Assembly: GCF_041435335.1 (NCBI RefSeq)
Contig: NZ_CP108430.1
Location: 2,356,001-2,420,000, forward strand
Direction of reading: 5' to 3'
Origin: Streptomyces sp. NBC_01283
GTDB lineage: Bacteria; Actinomycetota; Actinomycetes; Streptomycetales; Streptomycetaceae
Length of the DNA stretch: 64,000 nt
The translations under genes were made by a program, and so were the position numbers. Below are positions 8,748 through 17,591 of this stretch, one piece after another. The notes beneath the pieces are model-generated. The model was not told the origin of the DNA. It did no database searches and saw only the letters and a list, made by a program, of their open reading frames with translations. The number at the start of each line of letters is the position of its first letter. The first letter of the stretch is position 1.

Positions 8748-10103
8748 CTACCCCGCCGCCAGCACATGCCGCACCCCATACGACCGCCAAGGCCGCCACC
8801 CCTCAGGCACATCCACCCCCGGCAACCCCACATCCGGGTCCCCGAGAGCCCGCATCCGAACAACCGCCACCACCCCCGCGTCTACCCCTGCCAACCCCAA
8901 AAGCCCCGCCTCCGCATCCTCCCGGTCCGCCCCCGCGTCAAGCCGCACCCGCCCGTCGGCCAGCGCGGCGGCCAGCTCCCCCACGGGTCCCGGCTCCCCG
9001 GCGAGCGTGCCCGGTTCGGGGAACACGTGGGTGAGGGATCCGCACGGCGCGTCCAGCGCCTTCCCGTACCGCTCCACCAGAAGCGACGCCTCCGAACGCC
9101 CCGCCAGCGCCCGCACCGCGAACTCCTCCGGATCGGCCGCGCCCGGCGACCGCAGGCCGGGCCGAGCCGCGACCAGCGGGGCGAGCCGCGGATCGGCGCC
9201 GAGCCGCTCGTCGACGGCGTACGGATCCGCGTCGAGGTCGAAGAGGCGCCGCAGCCGCTGCACGGCGGTCGTGAGGTCCCGCAGATCGGTCAGGTGGAGC
9301 CGTGCGTCAAGCCACCCGCCGACCCCGTGGTCACTCTCCTCGACGGCCACGATCCCGGCGCCGTAGGGCAGCCGCAGCGTACGGCGGTAGGTCCGCCCGC
9401 CCCGCTCCCCGCCGACCTCCTCGATCCCGGCGACGGCCTCGTCGGAGAGCAGGTCGAAGACGGCTCCGGCCTGGTAGGCCCCCCGGTAGGCGAGCCGCAG
9501 CGGAACCCCGGCGGCCGGGGTCGCCTGCCCCGCTCCCCCGCCACGCGGCGCGGCGGCCCGCAGCGCGGTGGGCGTCAGGGCGTACACCGCCCGGATCGTG
9601 TCGTTGAACTGCCGGACGCTCGCGAACCCCGCCGCGAACGCGATCTCCGTGATCGGCAGAGCCGTGGTCTGGAGCAACACCCTTGCGGTGTGCGCCCGTT
9701 GGGCCCGCGCGAGGGCGACGGGTCCCGCCCCCAGCTCGGCGGTGAGCTGCCGCTGCACCTGCCGGGAGCTGTACCCGAGCCGCACGGCGAGACCGGAGAC
9801 ACCCTCGCGGTCGACGACACCATCACCGATCATGCGCATGGCGCGCCCCACGACGTCCGCGCGTACGTTCCACTCCGCGGACCCCGGCACGGCGTCCGGG
9901 CGGCAGCGACGGCAGGCCCGGAACCCGGAGCCCTGGGCGGCGGCCGCGGTGGCGTAGAAGCGGACGTTCTGGCGCTTGGGCGTGACGGCGGGGCAGCTCG
10001 GCCGGCAGTAGATGCCGGTGGTCTCGACGGCGAAGAAGAACTCACCGTCGAAGCGCCCGTCACGGCTGCGAACCGCCTCGTACCTGGTCTCTTCATCGAT
10101 CAC
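8748..10103 (-). CDS. Ada/AlkA-type regulator and DNA glycosylase, glycosylase end degenerate
   Basis: A 451-residue fusion. Residues about 5-75 are the Ada zinc domain with its four Cys intact (YCRPSC and CRRC); in Ada one of these accepts a methyl group from DNA phosphotriesters. Residues about 85-190 are an AraC helix-turn-helix (ITEIAFAAGFASVRQFNDTI). Residues about 200-320 are the AlkA N-terminal fold, then the helix-hairpin-helix glycosylase. That last part is abnormal: the usual PGIGxWTA hairpin reads LAGVDAGVVAV, and the stretch between the catalytic LPxD and WRPWRSY is reduced to a few residues. The adaptive-response regulator role may remain while base excision is doubtful. The GTG start at 10103 has GGAAG very close; a downstream start is possible. 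Confidence 0.8.
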   Translation of the reverse strand: MIDEETRYEAVRSRDGRFDGEFFFAVETTGIYCRPSCPAVTPKRQNVRFYATAAAAQGSGFRACRRCRPDAVPGSAEWNVRADVVGRAMRMIGDGVVDREGVSGLAVRLGYSSRQVQRQLTAELGAGPVALARAQRAHTARVLLQTTALPITEIAFAAGFASVRQFNDTIRAVYALTPTALRAAAPRGGGAGQATPAAGVPLRLAYRGAYQAGAVFDLLSDEAVAGIEEVGGERGGRTYRRTLRLPYGAGIVAVEESDHGVGGWLDARLHLTDLRDLTTAVQRLRRLFDLDADPYAVDERLGADPRLAPLVAARPGLRSPGAADPEEFAVRALAGRSEASLLVERYGKALDAPCGSLTHVFPEPGTLAGEPGPVGELAAALADGRVRLDAGADREDAEAGLLGLAGVDAGVVAVVRMRALGDPDVGLPGVDVPEGWRPWRSYGVRHVLAAG

Positions 10104-10157
10104 GTCTTCCAGTGTGCGACGCCACCGGCACTTCGGCTGGCGGAATTCGGACACCAC

Positions 10158-10187
10158 GTTGCGGGGGCGCCCGAGCGCCCCCGCAAC
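10158..10187 (-). terminator. Strong hairpin terminator after rsgA
   Basis: A perfect 13-bp stem (GTTGCGGGGGCGC with GCGCCCCCGCAAC) and a 4-nt loop begin 26 bp beyond the rsgA stop. It separates rsgA from the Ada/AlkA gene on the same strand. Confidence 0.85.
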
Positions 10188-10212
10188 ACTGCCGCCGTCC
10201 GGCGGACGCCGA

Positions 10213-11361
10213 CTAGCGGATCCGGCCCCGCTTGGCCTCCATGGCCGCCTTCCCCTCCGCGCCCCGCAGCTTCCACTGGCGCCGCATGTCGGCCCGGAGC
10301 TTCGCGTCCGTCTTGGCGACGATGCGCTGGTTCTCACGGATCAGCTTGCGGTAGCTGTCGAGGCGGCGGTCCGGGAGCGTGCCGTCCTCCACGGCCGCGA
10401 GCACCGCACAGCCGGGTTCGGCGGTGTGGGCGCAGTCCTGGAAGCGGCAGTCGGCCGCCAGCTCCTCGATCTCGGAGAAGACCTGGCCGACACCTGTCCC
10501 GGCGTCGAACAGACCGACCCCGCGCAGTCCCGGCGTATCGATGAGGACGCCACCGGCCGGGAGCACGAGGAGGTTGCGGGTCGTCGTGGTGTGGCGGCCC
10601 TTGCCGTCCACGTCACGGGCGGCGTTGACGAGCATGACGTCCTCGCCGACCAGCGCGTTGGCCAGCGTCGACTTGCCCGCGCCGGACTGGCCGAGCAGGA
10701 CGGACGTGCCGCCGGCCACGACGGCGCACAGGATGTCGACGCCTTCGCCGGTCGTGGCGCTGACCGGGAGCACCTGGACGCCCGGGGAGGACGTCTCCAC
10801 GTCCTCGACCAGGTAGGACAGGCCCGTCGCGTCCGGGACCAGGTCGGCCTTGGTGAGGACCATCAGCGGCTGAGCCCCGGACTCCCAGGCCAGGGCCAGG
10901 AACCGTTCGATCCGGCCCAGGTCGAGCTCGACGGCCAGCGAGATCGCGATGATCGCGTGGTCGACGTTGGCCGCGAGGATCTGCCCCTCGGACCGCTTGG
11001 AGGAGGTGGAGCGCACGAAGGCGGTACGCCGCGGCAGCAGCGTCCGCACGTACCGCGGATCGCCGCCCTCGGGGTCGACGGCGACCCAGTCGCCGGTGCA
11101 CACGACCTTCATCGGGTCGCGGGGCACGACGAACTCGGTGTCGGCACGCATCGTGCCGTCGGGCGTGACGACATCGCACTGACCGCGGTCGACGCGCAGG
11201 ACACGGCCGGGCAGCAGGCCCTGCGCCGCGTACGGGGTGAACTCGGCTTCCCAGCTCTCGTCCCAGCCGTAGGGCGCGAGAGGGTGCCGCGAGGACGGAG
11301 TAGCAGAGAACCGCGGAGAAGGAGAAGGTGAAGAAGACTGCGGAGACGCAGAGGAAGACAA
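10213..11361 (-). CDS. rsgA: Ribosome small-subunit-dependent GTPase A
   Basis: RsgA is a circularly permuted GTPase that checks late 30S ribosome assembly. An OB-fold occupies about residues 35-110. The permuted G motifs follow: G4 LTKAD, G1 GQSGAGKSTLANAL, G3 DTPGLRG. The C-terminal zinc site is C-x5-C-x-H-x6-C (CRFQDCAHTAEPGC). The 382-residue version starts at TTG 11361, with GAAGGG seven bases upstream; an upstream GTG at 11376 is an alternative. The first 30 residues are Ser/Pro-rich, as often in Streptomyces. A 23-codon ORF lies 64 bp upstream on the same strand, and a strong terminator follows. Confidence 0.93.
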   Translation of the reverse strand: MSSSASPQSSSPSPSPRFSATPSSRHPLAPYGWDESWEAEFTPYAAQGLLPGRVLRVDRGQCDVVTPDGTMRADTEFVVPRDPMKVVCTGDWVAVDPEGGDPRYVRTLLPRRTAFVRSTSSKRSEGQILAANVDHAIIAISLAVELDLGRIERFLALAWESGAQPLMVLTKADLVPDATGLSYLVEDVETSSPGVQVLPVSATTGEGVDILCAVVAGGTSVLLGQSGAGKSTLANALVGEDVMLVNAARDVDGKGRHTTTTRNLLVLPAGGVLIDTPGLRGVGLFDAGTGVGQVFSEIEELAADCRFQDCAHTAEPGCAVLAAVEDGTLPDRRLDSYRKLIRENQRIVAKTDAKLRADMRRQWKLRGAEGKAAMEAKRGRIR

Positions 11362-11425
11362 GGGGTGACCCTTCACAGGGGTGGCCCCGGCACACGCGCA
11401 CTTCGGCGCGTGGAAAAGAGGAAGG

Positions 11426-11497
11426 TCAGCCGGTGGCCACGGAGGTGGAATGAACGGACTTCTCGATGCGGGCAGCGCCCATCTCAACGACAGCCAT
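11426..11497 (-). CDS. Possible 23-residue leader or small protein upstream of rsgA
   Basis: ATG at 11497 has an excellent ribosome-binding site (AGGAGG, eight bases before ATG) and opens a 23-codon frame MAVVEMGAARIEKSV ending in SVATG. The site is stronger than that of rsgA, 64 bp downstream. It could be a leader whose translation affects rsgA, or a free small protein. I recognise no family. Codons are mostly G/C-ending, but the frame is too short to judge. Confidence 0.4.
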   Translation of the reverse strand: MAVVEMGAARIEKSVHSTSVATG

Positions 11498-11532
11498 CGG
11501 TCACACCTCCTGGATCACACACTCGGCCTGCA

Positions 11533-11554
11533 CCGGCGGCCAACAGGCCGCCGG
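11533..11554 (-). terminator. Hairpin terminator after the EthA-like gene
   Basis: A perfect 9-bp stem (CCGGCGGCC 11533-11541 with GGCCGCCGG 11546-11554) and 4-nt loop, 50 bp after the monooxygenase stop and before the small ORF upstream of rsgA. Confidence 0.7.
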
Positions 11555-11603
11555 AGGAACAGGTCCAACCCTAGCCCCGGGCTCAGCCGGAGCGCCAACG
11601 CTT

Positions 11604-13196
11604 TTAGCGCCCGGCCGGGGCGGGCTCCTCGGCGGTGGCCGCGCGGGCCCGGCGTACGGCGGACAGCGGGGTGGGGGCGAGGGTCTTGCGCAGGTTGGTG
11701 CGCATCGTCGACGCGGCGTCGAGCACGTAGTTCTGCCGGACCTTCCAGGGGCCGCGGTCGCCCTGCCGGGGGAAGGCGTCGATGGAGCGCTGGACGTATC
11801 CGGAGGCGAGGTCGAGCAGCGGGCGTTCGGTGAGCGTGCTCGTCGGCCTCGGCTCCACCGCCGCGTAGTCGTTGTCGCGCAGGTGGTTGAGCACCTTGCA
11901 CACGAGGCGGGACGTGAGGTCGGCGCGCAGCGTCCAGGAGGCGTTGGTGTAGCCGATGCACACGGCGAAGTTCGGTACGCCCGTCATCATCGCGCCGCGC
12001 CACACGAACTGCTTGTTCAGAGCGACTGGTTGGCCGTCGACGCGCGGGACGATGCCGCCGAAGGCGAGCAGTTGGAGTCCGGTAGCGGTCACGATCACGT
12101 CCGCCTCGATGACGCGGCCGGACCTGAGCCGGATGCCCTCGGGGACGAAGCGGTCGATGTGGTCGGTGACGATCTCCGCGTCGCCGGTCTTCAGCACCTC
12201 GAACAGGTCGGCGTCGGGCACCGCGCACAGCCGCTGGTCCCAGGGGTCGTAGGACGGCGTCAGGTGGTCGGCGACGAGCTTGTCGTCCTTGACGATGCGC
12301 TTGTTGAGTCCGGTGAGCAGCCGCCGTGCGGCCTTCGGGCTGCGGCGGCAGAACTGGTAGAGGCCGATGGTGAAGAGGATGTTCTTCGTCCGCACGACCC
12401 GGTGTGCGGCACCCGCGGGCAGTACGGCGCGGATGCCGTCGGCCAGCTTGTCCCGCGAGGGGAGCGAGCCGATCCAGGTCGGGGTGCGCTGGAGCATGGT
12501 GACGTGGGCGGCGCTCCGTGCCATCGCGGGCACGAGCGTGACGGCGGTGGCGCCGCTGCCGATGACGACCACGCGCTTGCCCGCGTGGTCCAGGCCCTCG
12601 GGCCAGAACTGCGGGTGCACGACCCTGCCGGTGAAGGAGTCGGCGCCGGGGAACTCGGGGGCGTGGCCCTGGTCGTAGTTGTAGTAGCCCGCGCAGGAGT
12701 ACAGGAAGTCGCAGGTGACGGTGGTCAGGGTGCGGCTGCCGTCCTCGGCGGTGCGCTCAAGCGTCACCGTCCAGCGGGCCGTCGCGGTGGACCAGTCGGC
12801 GCCGACGACCTTGGTCCCGTAGCGGATGTGGCGGTCGATGCCGAACTCCGCGGCCGTCTCCTTGATGTAGCCGAGGATCGACCGGCCGTCGGCGAGCACC
12901 TTCGAGTCGCGCCAGGGCTTGAAGGCGTAGCCGAGGGTGAACATGTCGGAGTCCGAGCGCACGCCCGGGTAGCGGAACAGGTCCCACGTACCGCCCATGG
13001 ACTGCCGCGCCTCGATGAGCGCGTACGAGCGCTCGGGGCACTCGGTCTGCAGCCGGTAGGCGGCGCCGACACCGGACAGACCGGCGCCCACGATGACGAC
13101 GTCGATGTGCTCGATGGGCTCGGCCGGGGCGCCGGTGGCGGTGGTGTCGGCCGTGGCGCCCGTGTCGGCGGTGCTTGAGTCTGCGGAGTACGTCAT
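11604..13196 (-). CDS. ethA: EthA-type FAD-containing Baeyer-Villiger monooxygenase
   Basis: A 530-residue flavoprotein. An FAD-binding GxGxxG (VVIVGAGLSGVGAAYRL) lies near residue 35, the Baeyer-Villiger fingerprint FxGxxxHxxxW appears as FTGRVVHPQFWPE, and a second nucleotide motif VVVIGSGATAVTL binds NADPH. SMGGTWDLFRYPGVRSDSDM and GYTNASWTLRADL are close to M. tuberculosis EthA, which oxidises ketones to esters and activates thioamide drugs. Residues 1-28 are an extra low-complexity Ser/Thr/Ala stretch. ATG 13196 follows GAAGGA directly. It is divergent from an AraC-family gene across 69 bp, so that regulator probably controls it; in mycobacteria the regulator is the TetR protein EthR instead. 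Confidence 0.9.
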   Translation of the reverse strand: MTYSADSSTADTGATADTTATGAPAEPIEHIDVVIVGAGLSGVGAAYRLQTECPERSYALIEARQSMGGTWDLFRYPGVRSDSDMFTLGYAFKPWRDSKVLADGRSILGYIKETAAEFGIDRHIRYGTKVVGADWSTATARWTVTLERTAEDGSRTLTTVTCDFLYSCAGYYNYDQGHAPEFPGADSFTGRVVHPQFWPEGLDHAGKRVVVIGSGATAVTLVPAMARSAAHVTMLQRTPTWIGSLPSRDKLADGIRAVLPAGAAHRVVRTKNILFTIGLYQFCRRSPKAARRLLTGLNKRIVKDDKLVADHLTPSYDPWDQRLCAVPDADLFEVLKTGDAEIVTDHIDRFVPEGIRLRSGRVIEADVIVTATGLQLLAFGGIVPRVDGQPVALNKQFVWRGAMMTGVPNFAVCIGYTNASWTLRADLTSRLVCKVLNHLRDNDYAAVEPRPTSTLTERPLLDLASGYVQRSIDAFPRQGDRGPWKVRQNYVLDAASTMRTNLRKTLAPTPLSAVRRARAATAEEPAPAGR

Positions 13197-13265
13197 TCCT
13201 TCAGTGTCCGGAAGCACACCCGGCAGGAATTGACCCGGGACGACAGATCTTTGACCCTGGACGAC

Positions 13266-14291
13266 ATGTCCGTGATCAGATCGGCGGGGCTCCGTGGTTT
13301 CCGCGCCACGGTGGCGGAGCTCGGCGGCGACGCCGAGGCGTACGCCCGGCAGGCGGGCTGCCCCACGGCCGCGCTCGACGCGGACGACCTCCTGGTGCCC
13401 GAGGAGGCGATGGCCACCGTACTGGAGCTGGCCGCGGAGGATCTCGGCTGTCCTGATCTCGGCCTGCGCATCGCGGCCCGGCAGGACCTGGGCATGCTCG
13501 GTGCCCTGGCGCTCGCCATCCAGAACTCCGCCACTCTCGGGGACGCCCTGGAGTGCACCACGCGCTATCTGTTCGTCCACGCGCGCTCGCTGAGCCTGAG
13601 CCTGGAGCCGGATCCGTACGGCACTCCGGGGGTGGCCGCCCTGCGCTACGGCGTGCGCGAGGGAGTCGAGGCGCCGCCGCAGGGCATCGATCTCTCCCTG
13701 GGGTTCATGCACCGGGCGATCGTCTACCTGGTCGGCCCCTACGGCCTCGGCTCCGTCGAGCTGCCGCACCCGCTGCTCGCGCCTTTGCCGGTGTACGAGG
13801 ACTTCTTCGGCGTCCCCGTGAAGGCGGACCGCCCCGCGGCCCTGCTGCGCGTCCCGCTCAGCCTGGCCGGCCGGCCCCTCGGCGGCGGCAACGCGCATCT
13901 GCGGCGCCTCGCGCTCGCGTACCTGGACGAGCAGCTGCCCGCCGAGCGTACGGACGTCGTCAGCGGGGTCCGCGCCGTGGTGGGGCGGTCACTTGGCACG
14001 TCGCCGCCCGAGATCGGGACCGTCGCCCGCCTGCTGAACGTCCATCCGCGGACCCTGCAGCGCAGGCTGCGCGCCGTGGGCACGACGTTCGCGGAGGTCA
14101 TCGACGAGGAACGCCGCACCGCGGCGCGGCGCTACCTCACCGAGACCGAACTGCCACTGGGCCAGGTCGCCCTGCTCCTGGGCCTCTCCGAACAATCGGC
14201 GCTGAACCGCTGCTGCCGGCGCTGGTGGGGGGTGACGCCTCGGGCGGTGCGGGCGCACGGATACGGGACCGAGGAGCCGCCGGTCTCCTGA
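13266..14291 (+). CDS. AraC-family transcriptional regulator
   Basis: A 341-residue regulator with an N-terminal arabinose-binding-like domain of the OruR/ArgR type (about 10-200) and a C-terminal AraC helix-turn-helix pair (about 235-335: EIGTVARLLNVHPRTLQRRL and LGQVALLLGLSEQSALNRC). Members with this layout often control the gene next to them in response to a hydrophobic ligand. The 69-bp divergent gap to the EthA-like monooxygenase suggests it regulates that gene. The start at 13266 has only a weak site (CTGGA). Confidence 0.85.
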   Translation: MSVIRSAGLRGFRATVAELGGDAEAYARQAGCPTAALDADDLLVPEEAMATVLELAAEDLGCPDLGLRIAARQDLGMLGALALAIQNSATLGDALECTTRYLFVHARSLSLSLEPDPYGTPGVAALRYGVREGVEAPPQGIDLSLGFMHRAIVYLVGPYGLGSVELPHPLLAPLPVYEDFFGVPVKADRPAALLRVPLSLAGRPLGGGNAHLRRLALAYLDEQLPAERTDVVSGVRAVVGRSLGTSPPEIGTVARLLNVHPRTLQRRLRAVGTTFAEVIDEERRTAARRYLTETELPLGQVALLLGLSEQSALNRCCRRWWGVTPRAVRAHGYGTEEPPVS

Positions 14292-14363
14292 AGCACCTGG
14301 AACGCTTGGAGCACCTGAAGCGAACGCCTGGGCACCACCGAGGCGAGCCCTCATGCTGGCGGG

Positions 14364-14861
14364 GTGGGACTCAATCCGGCCGAAGCGGCGATCACCGGCA
14401 CGACCCTGGGCGCCATCGCCTCGTTCTCCGGCGCCTGGCTCACCCAGCACGCGACGGACAGGCGCGAGCGCGAGAACAGGGTGTGGGCGCGGTGCATGGA
14501 CGTCTACGAGGAGGCGATGATCGCCGTGCACCGGGTCGGCGATCTGCGCTCACAGTTGTCGGACACGGGAGACTGGCCGGACGGCACCGGCGCGGCGGTG
14601 AGCGACGTCCATGTCCTCGCGGCCCGGCTGGAGATCTACGCCACGGCTCCGGTCCTCGAAGCGCACTGGAACGCCCTCCAGGCGACACGTGCGTGGATCA
14701 AGGCGTGGCACGACTGGGACAACCAGGAGGGGACCAATCCCCGGGTCAGCCAAACGGACCCGCTGTGGCAGAAATTCACGGAGCACGTAAAGGAATCAGA
14801 GGATTCCGACCAACTGCTCCTGGGCATCCTGCGCGAGGAGGTGCACGGAAGGAAGAAATGA
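14364..14861 (+). CDS. Small membrane-anchored helical protein of unknown function
   Basis: A 165-residue protein from GTG 14364. The N-terminus NPAEAAITGTTLGAIASFSG forms one short membrane segment, followed by a charged RRERENR stretch and an amphipathic helical remainder rich in Trp, His and Asp. The layout (one TM then a helical cytoplasmic part) recurs in actinobacterial hypothetical proteins, but I cannot name the family. It lies 215 bp before the trypsin-like protease on the same strand and may belong to that cassette, though the gap allows independent transcription. Confidence 0.65.
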   Translation: MGLNPAEAAITGTTLGAIASFSGAWLTQHATDRRERENRVWARCMDVYEEAMIAVHRVGDLRSQLSDTGDWPDGTGAAVSDVHVLAARLEIYATAPVLEAHWNALQATRAWIKAWHDWDNQEGTNPRVSQTDPLWQKFTEHVKESEDSDQLLLGILREEVHGRKK

Positions 14862-14908
14862 AGAAGATCGCGGTGCAAGGGGCGCCGTTTCCGGCGCACG
14901 CCCTCGGA

Positions 14909-14932
14909 GGGATCTCCTCAGGGATCTCCTCA
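14909..14932 (+). repeat. Tandem 12-bp repeat upstream of the protease gene
   Basis: GGGATCTCCTCA occurs twice in immediate succession, 145 bp before the protease start. It may be an operator or chance; nothing else in the 215-bp gap stands out except the AT-rich stretch TTGAATATTCA near 14996. Confidence 0.5.
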
Positions 14933-15076
14933 ACTCGGGTCCTGAGAATGTTTCTTGTGCGGTCACTCCCGCCCAGGAACCGTTCGTGGCTACCATTGAA
15001 TATTCACGGCGCATGAGCAGTCGGCCTCCGCACAAGGCAGCTGCTCGTTCCTGGGATCGGACGGGGGGACGAACCC

Positions 15077-15847
15077 ATGACGCATCACGAGCCGCACCAG
15101 AAGCACTTGATCCAGATATTCCGGAACAACGATCGCCTCGGCTCCGGTGTACGCCTCACCAGGCATTTCGCGCTGACTGCCGCGCACTGCCTGGGAGATG
15201 ACAAAGAGAATCGTCTGCGGCCGGTTCTTCTGCGGCTCCCGGACGGCAGGCGTCTGGAGGGCGAGGTCCAGCAATTCGATCTCCTCTCCGACATGGCGCT
15301 AGTGAAGATCGTGTTCCAGAAGGGCGAGAAAGTACCGCTGCCGGGCATCCATTTCGATGCGGCACGCGAAGGAGAAGCGTGGACCGCGGCCCGCCGCGCT
15401 TCGGACAACGGCAGGCTGCGGGGAACCGTCAGCCACGTATCGGTCATCTATCAGAGCACGGGCGAGCAGACCGTCAACAGCCACCGGCTGCGGCCCCACG
15501 GTTCGTGCGACGACGTACGGAAGTTCTCCGGCAGCCCCGTCGACCGCGGAGTGCCCGAACCCGACCGCCCCGCGGTCGTCCTCGGGCTCCTCGTCGCACG
15601 GCCCGCCACCACGGACGCGCCGGAGGGCACGCTGTTCGCCGGCACGATCGACGAGGCGGTGCGCCGCTTCGACACCTTCAAGTTCCGCCCCGAACCACAA
15701 CAGCCGCTGTCCGACTCCGAACGCATCTACGAAGTGCGCCAGGACCACGAGGCGGAAGCACTGGCCCGCAAGGACCGCACGGTGCCGGCCGGACTGGCCG
15801 CCGTGACCAGCTATGTGAACCTGCGCTGGCACCGGCCCCGGCCGTGA
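15077..15847 (+). CDS. Intracellular trypsin-like (S1-fold) serine protease
   Basis: A 256-residue protein without a signal peptide. The chymotrypsin-fold triad is visible: His in ALTAAHCL (H37), Asp in LLSDMALVKI (D72) and Ser in KFSGSPV (S151). Absence of a secretion signal and the short C-terminal extension (about 190-256) point to a cytoplasmic signalling protease rather than a digestive enzyme. The TPR gene follows after 43 bp, so the two probably form an operon and the TPR protein is a candidate substrate or partner. Early codons use more A/T endings (CAT, ATA, GAT, GTA, AAA, AAT) than neighbouring genes, hinting at transfer. GGGGGG precedes ATG 15077. Confidence 0.8.
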   Translation: MTHHEPHQKHLIQIFRNNDRLGSGVRLTRHFALTAAHCLGDDKENRLRPVLLRLPDGRRLEGEVQQFDLLSDMALVKIVFQKGEKVPLPGIHFDAAREGEAWTAARRASDNGRLRGTVSHVSVIYQSTGEQTVNSHRLRPHGSCDDVRKFSGSPVDRGVPEPDRPAVVLGLLVARPATTDAPEGTLFAGTIDEAVRRFDTFKFRPEPQQPLSDSERIYEVRQDHEAEALARKDRTVPAGLAAVTSYVNLRWHRPRP

Positions 15848-15890
15848 CGAGCATGCCGCACACCATGGCGGCCCGCCTCCTGGAGGGGAC

Positions 15891-17591
15891 ATGACGACGA
15901 TCGCGAACGTCAGCGAGGCGCTGGCGACTGCGGAGGACGCCTTGGAGGCGCACGGAACGGCCCGGTCCGACCTGAAGGAATCCCTCGCGGGATACGTGGA
16001 ACGCCTCACCACGCCGGAGGGGCGCTACGCCCTCCTTCGGCCCCACGCCCGCCAGCACATCAATCTCGCGCAACTGCTTCTCGCGCTCGACCTGAAGGAA
16101 CGCTCGCACGCGCTCGCCGCGGTGACCCTGCGTCACATGGAGCTGGCCGAGGCGGACCAGGAACTGTTCGCGGCCGACACCTGGAACGAACTGGGCTCGC
16201 TGCTCGCGGAGCACGACGATCTCGACCGGGCCCGCATGGTCCTGAACTACGCCCTCAACCGTGCGCAGCGCGCCGCCGCACCCGAACTGGCAAGGATTCT
16301 CGCCAATTTGAGCGCGGTGAGCCTGCGGGCCGGGCACTTGGAGGACGCCAAGGTCTGGGCGCAGAAGGCCGTCGCCGTCCTCGGCAAGTATTACGGCGGC
16401 GATCCGGAAGCACGGCTGACCGCCGACTGGGTGCGGGTCGAAGTGGCGTCGATCCGGCGCGACACCGCCGAACTCACCCGCACCTTGGACGACTTCGCGG
16501 CTTCGGTCGACTGGTTCACGAGTGTCACGGACGACGATGCCCCGAAGGCCGTCGCGGCTCGTTCGGCGCTGGCCCAGGCGAGGTTCCAGGCCGCCAAGGC
16601 CGTGCAGGACGAGGCGCGGATCGAGGCGGAACTCGGCGAGCTGGAAATCGCCCATCTTCGCGCCTCCGCGCTCCTCGGCGCCGATCACCAGGAGACGCTG
16701 GTCGCCCAAGCGGCGCTCGCCACGGCGGAGTTCGACGCGGCCGACGGCACGGCGTGCTGCGCGTCGCGCAGGCAGCAGGCGGTGTCCCTGCTCGACTCGG
16801 CCACCGCGAGGGCGGCGGCGACCCTTGGCCGTGACCACTCCCAGACGCTCGCCCTGCGTGCGGCGCTCGCGGACATGCGGGGTGCCACCGCACCGTCGGA
16901 CGAACTCCCTTATCTCATCGAGCATGTCTACACGCCCCAGGAGAACAGCGCCCGCAACAAGGCCAAGGGGGACGCACTCCGCCATGAGCGCAATGTGATC
17001 AGGCTGGTCGCACACGCGGGTGCGTCCTTCTTCCTGAAGGACCTGAAGCTCTTTCATCCGCAGGTCATTCACGCCCTGAATCAGGGCAGTTACTTCTACG
17101 CCATCATCAGCAGCCCTTGGAACAACCTCGGCATTTTCACCAAGCACGATGCGACGGCGGAGCGCCCCAACTCGCACAACATCGTGGACATCATCGCGGC
17201 GAGCGACTACTACTCGAAGACTTTCCTGCATGTGATAGACGCCTACCGCACGCTGCGCGAGACATATCACGACCGGATCGAGTTACGGCTGACGCACATC
17301 GACATCCCCGGTTCGACCCTGCTCACCACGGACCGCGGGTTCTTCGAGCCCTACATCACGTCCAATCCGGAACGCAGGACCCGCCGCAAGCTCAATGTCC
17401 TCGAAGTGGAGTTCCACCAGGACAGCAGGTACTACGCGGACAGCCGGGCGGAATTCGACATCCAGTGGGAACTCGCCAGCACGCTTGACCAGTTCGAGGC
17501 GAGCGAGGACCAGCACAAGACGGCGCTACGGGACGCGGTGCGCGCCCAGTCGGACGACCGGTTCAAGGGAGATGGAGAGCCCCGTCCCTGA
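15891..17591 (+). CDS. TPR protein with uncharacterised C-terminal domain, protease partner
   Basis: A 566-residue protein. Residues about 60-330 are helical repeats of TPR type ([40 protein letters not shown], then [19 protein letters not shown]). Residues about 345-530 form a distinct alpha/beta domain: [64 protein letters not shown]. The latter reminds me of catalytically degenerate phospholipase-D-like domains, lacking an HxK motif; this is weak inference. No membrane segment or signal is visible. ATG 15891 follows GGAGGGG. It overlaps the convergent NUDIX gene by 29 bp. It could sense or transmit a signal controlled by the adjacent protease. Confidence 0.7.
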   Translation: MTTIANVSEALATAEDALEAHGTARSDLKESLAGYVERLTTPEGRYALLRPHARQHINLAQLLLALDLKERSHALAAVTLRHMELAEADQELFAADTWNELGSLLAEHDDLDRARMVLNYALNRAQRAAAPELARILANLSAVSLRAGHLEDAKVWAQKAVAVLGKYYGGDPEARLTADWVRVEVASIRRDTAELTRTLDDFAASVDWFTSVTDDDAPKAVAARSALAQARFQAAKAVQDEARIEAELGELEIAHLRASALLGADHQETLVAQAALATAEFDAADGTACCASRRQQAVSLLDSATARAAATLGRDHSQTLALRAALADMRGATAPSDELPYLIEHVYTPQENSARNKAKGDALRHERNVIRLVAHAGASFFLKDLKLFHPQVIHALNQGSYFYAIISSPWNNLGIFTKHDATAERPNSHNIVDIIAASDYYSKTFLHVIDAYRTLRETYHDRIELRLTHIDIPGSTLLTTDRGFFEPYITSNPERRTRRKLNVLEVEFHQDSRYYADSRAEFDIQWELASTLDQFEASEDQHKTALRDAVRAQSDDRFKGDGEPRP

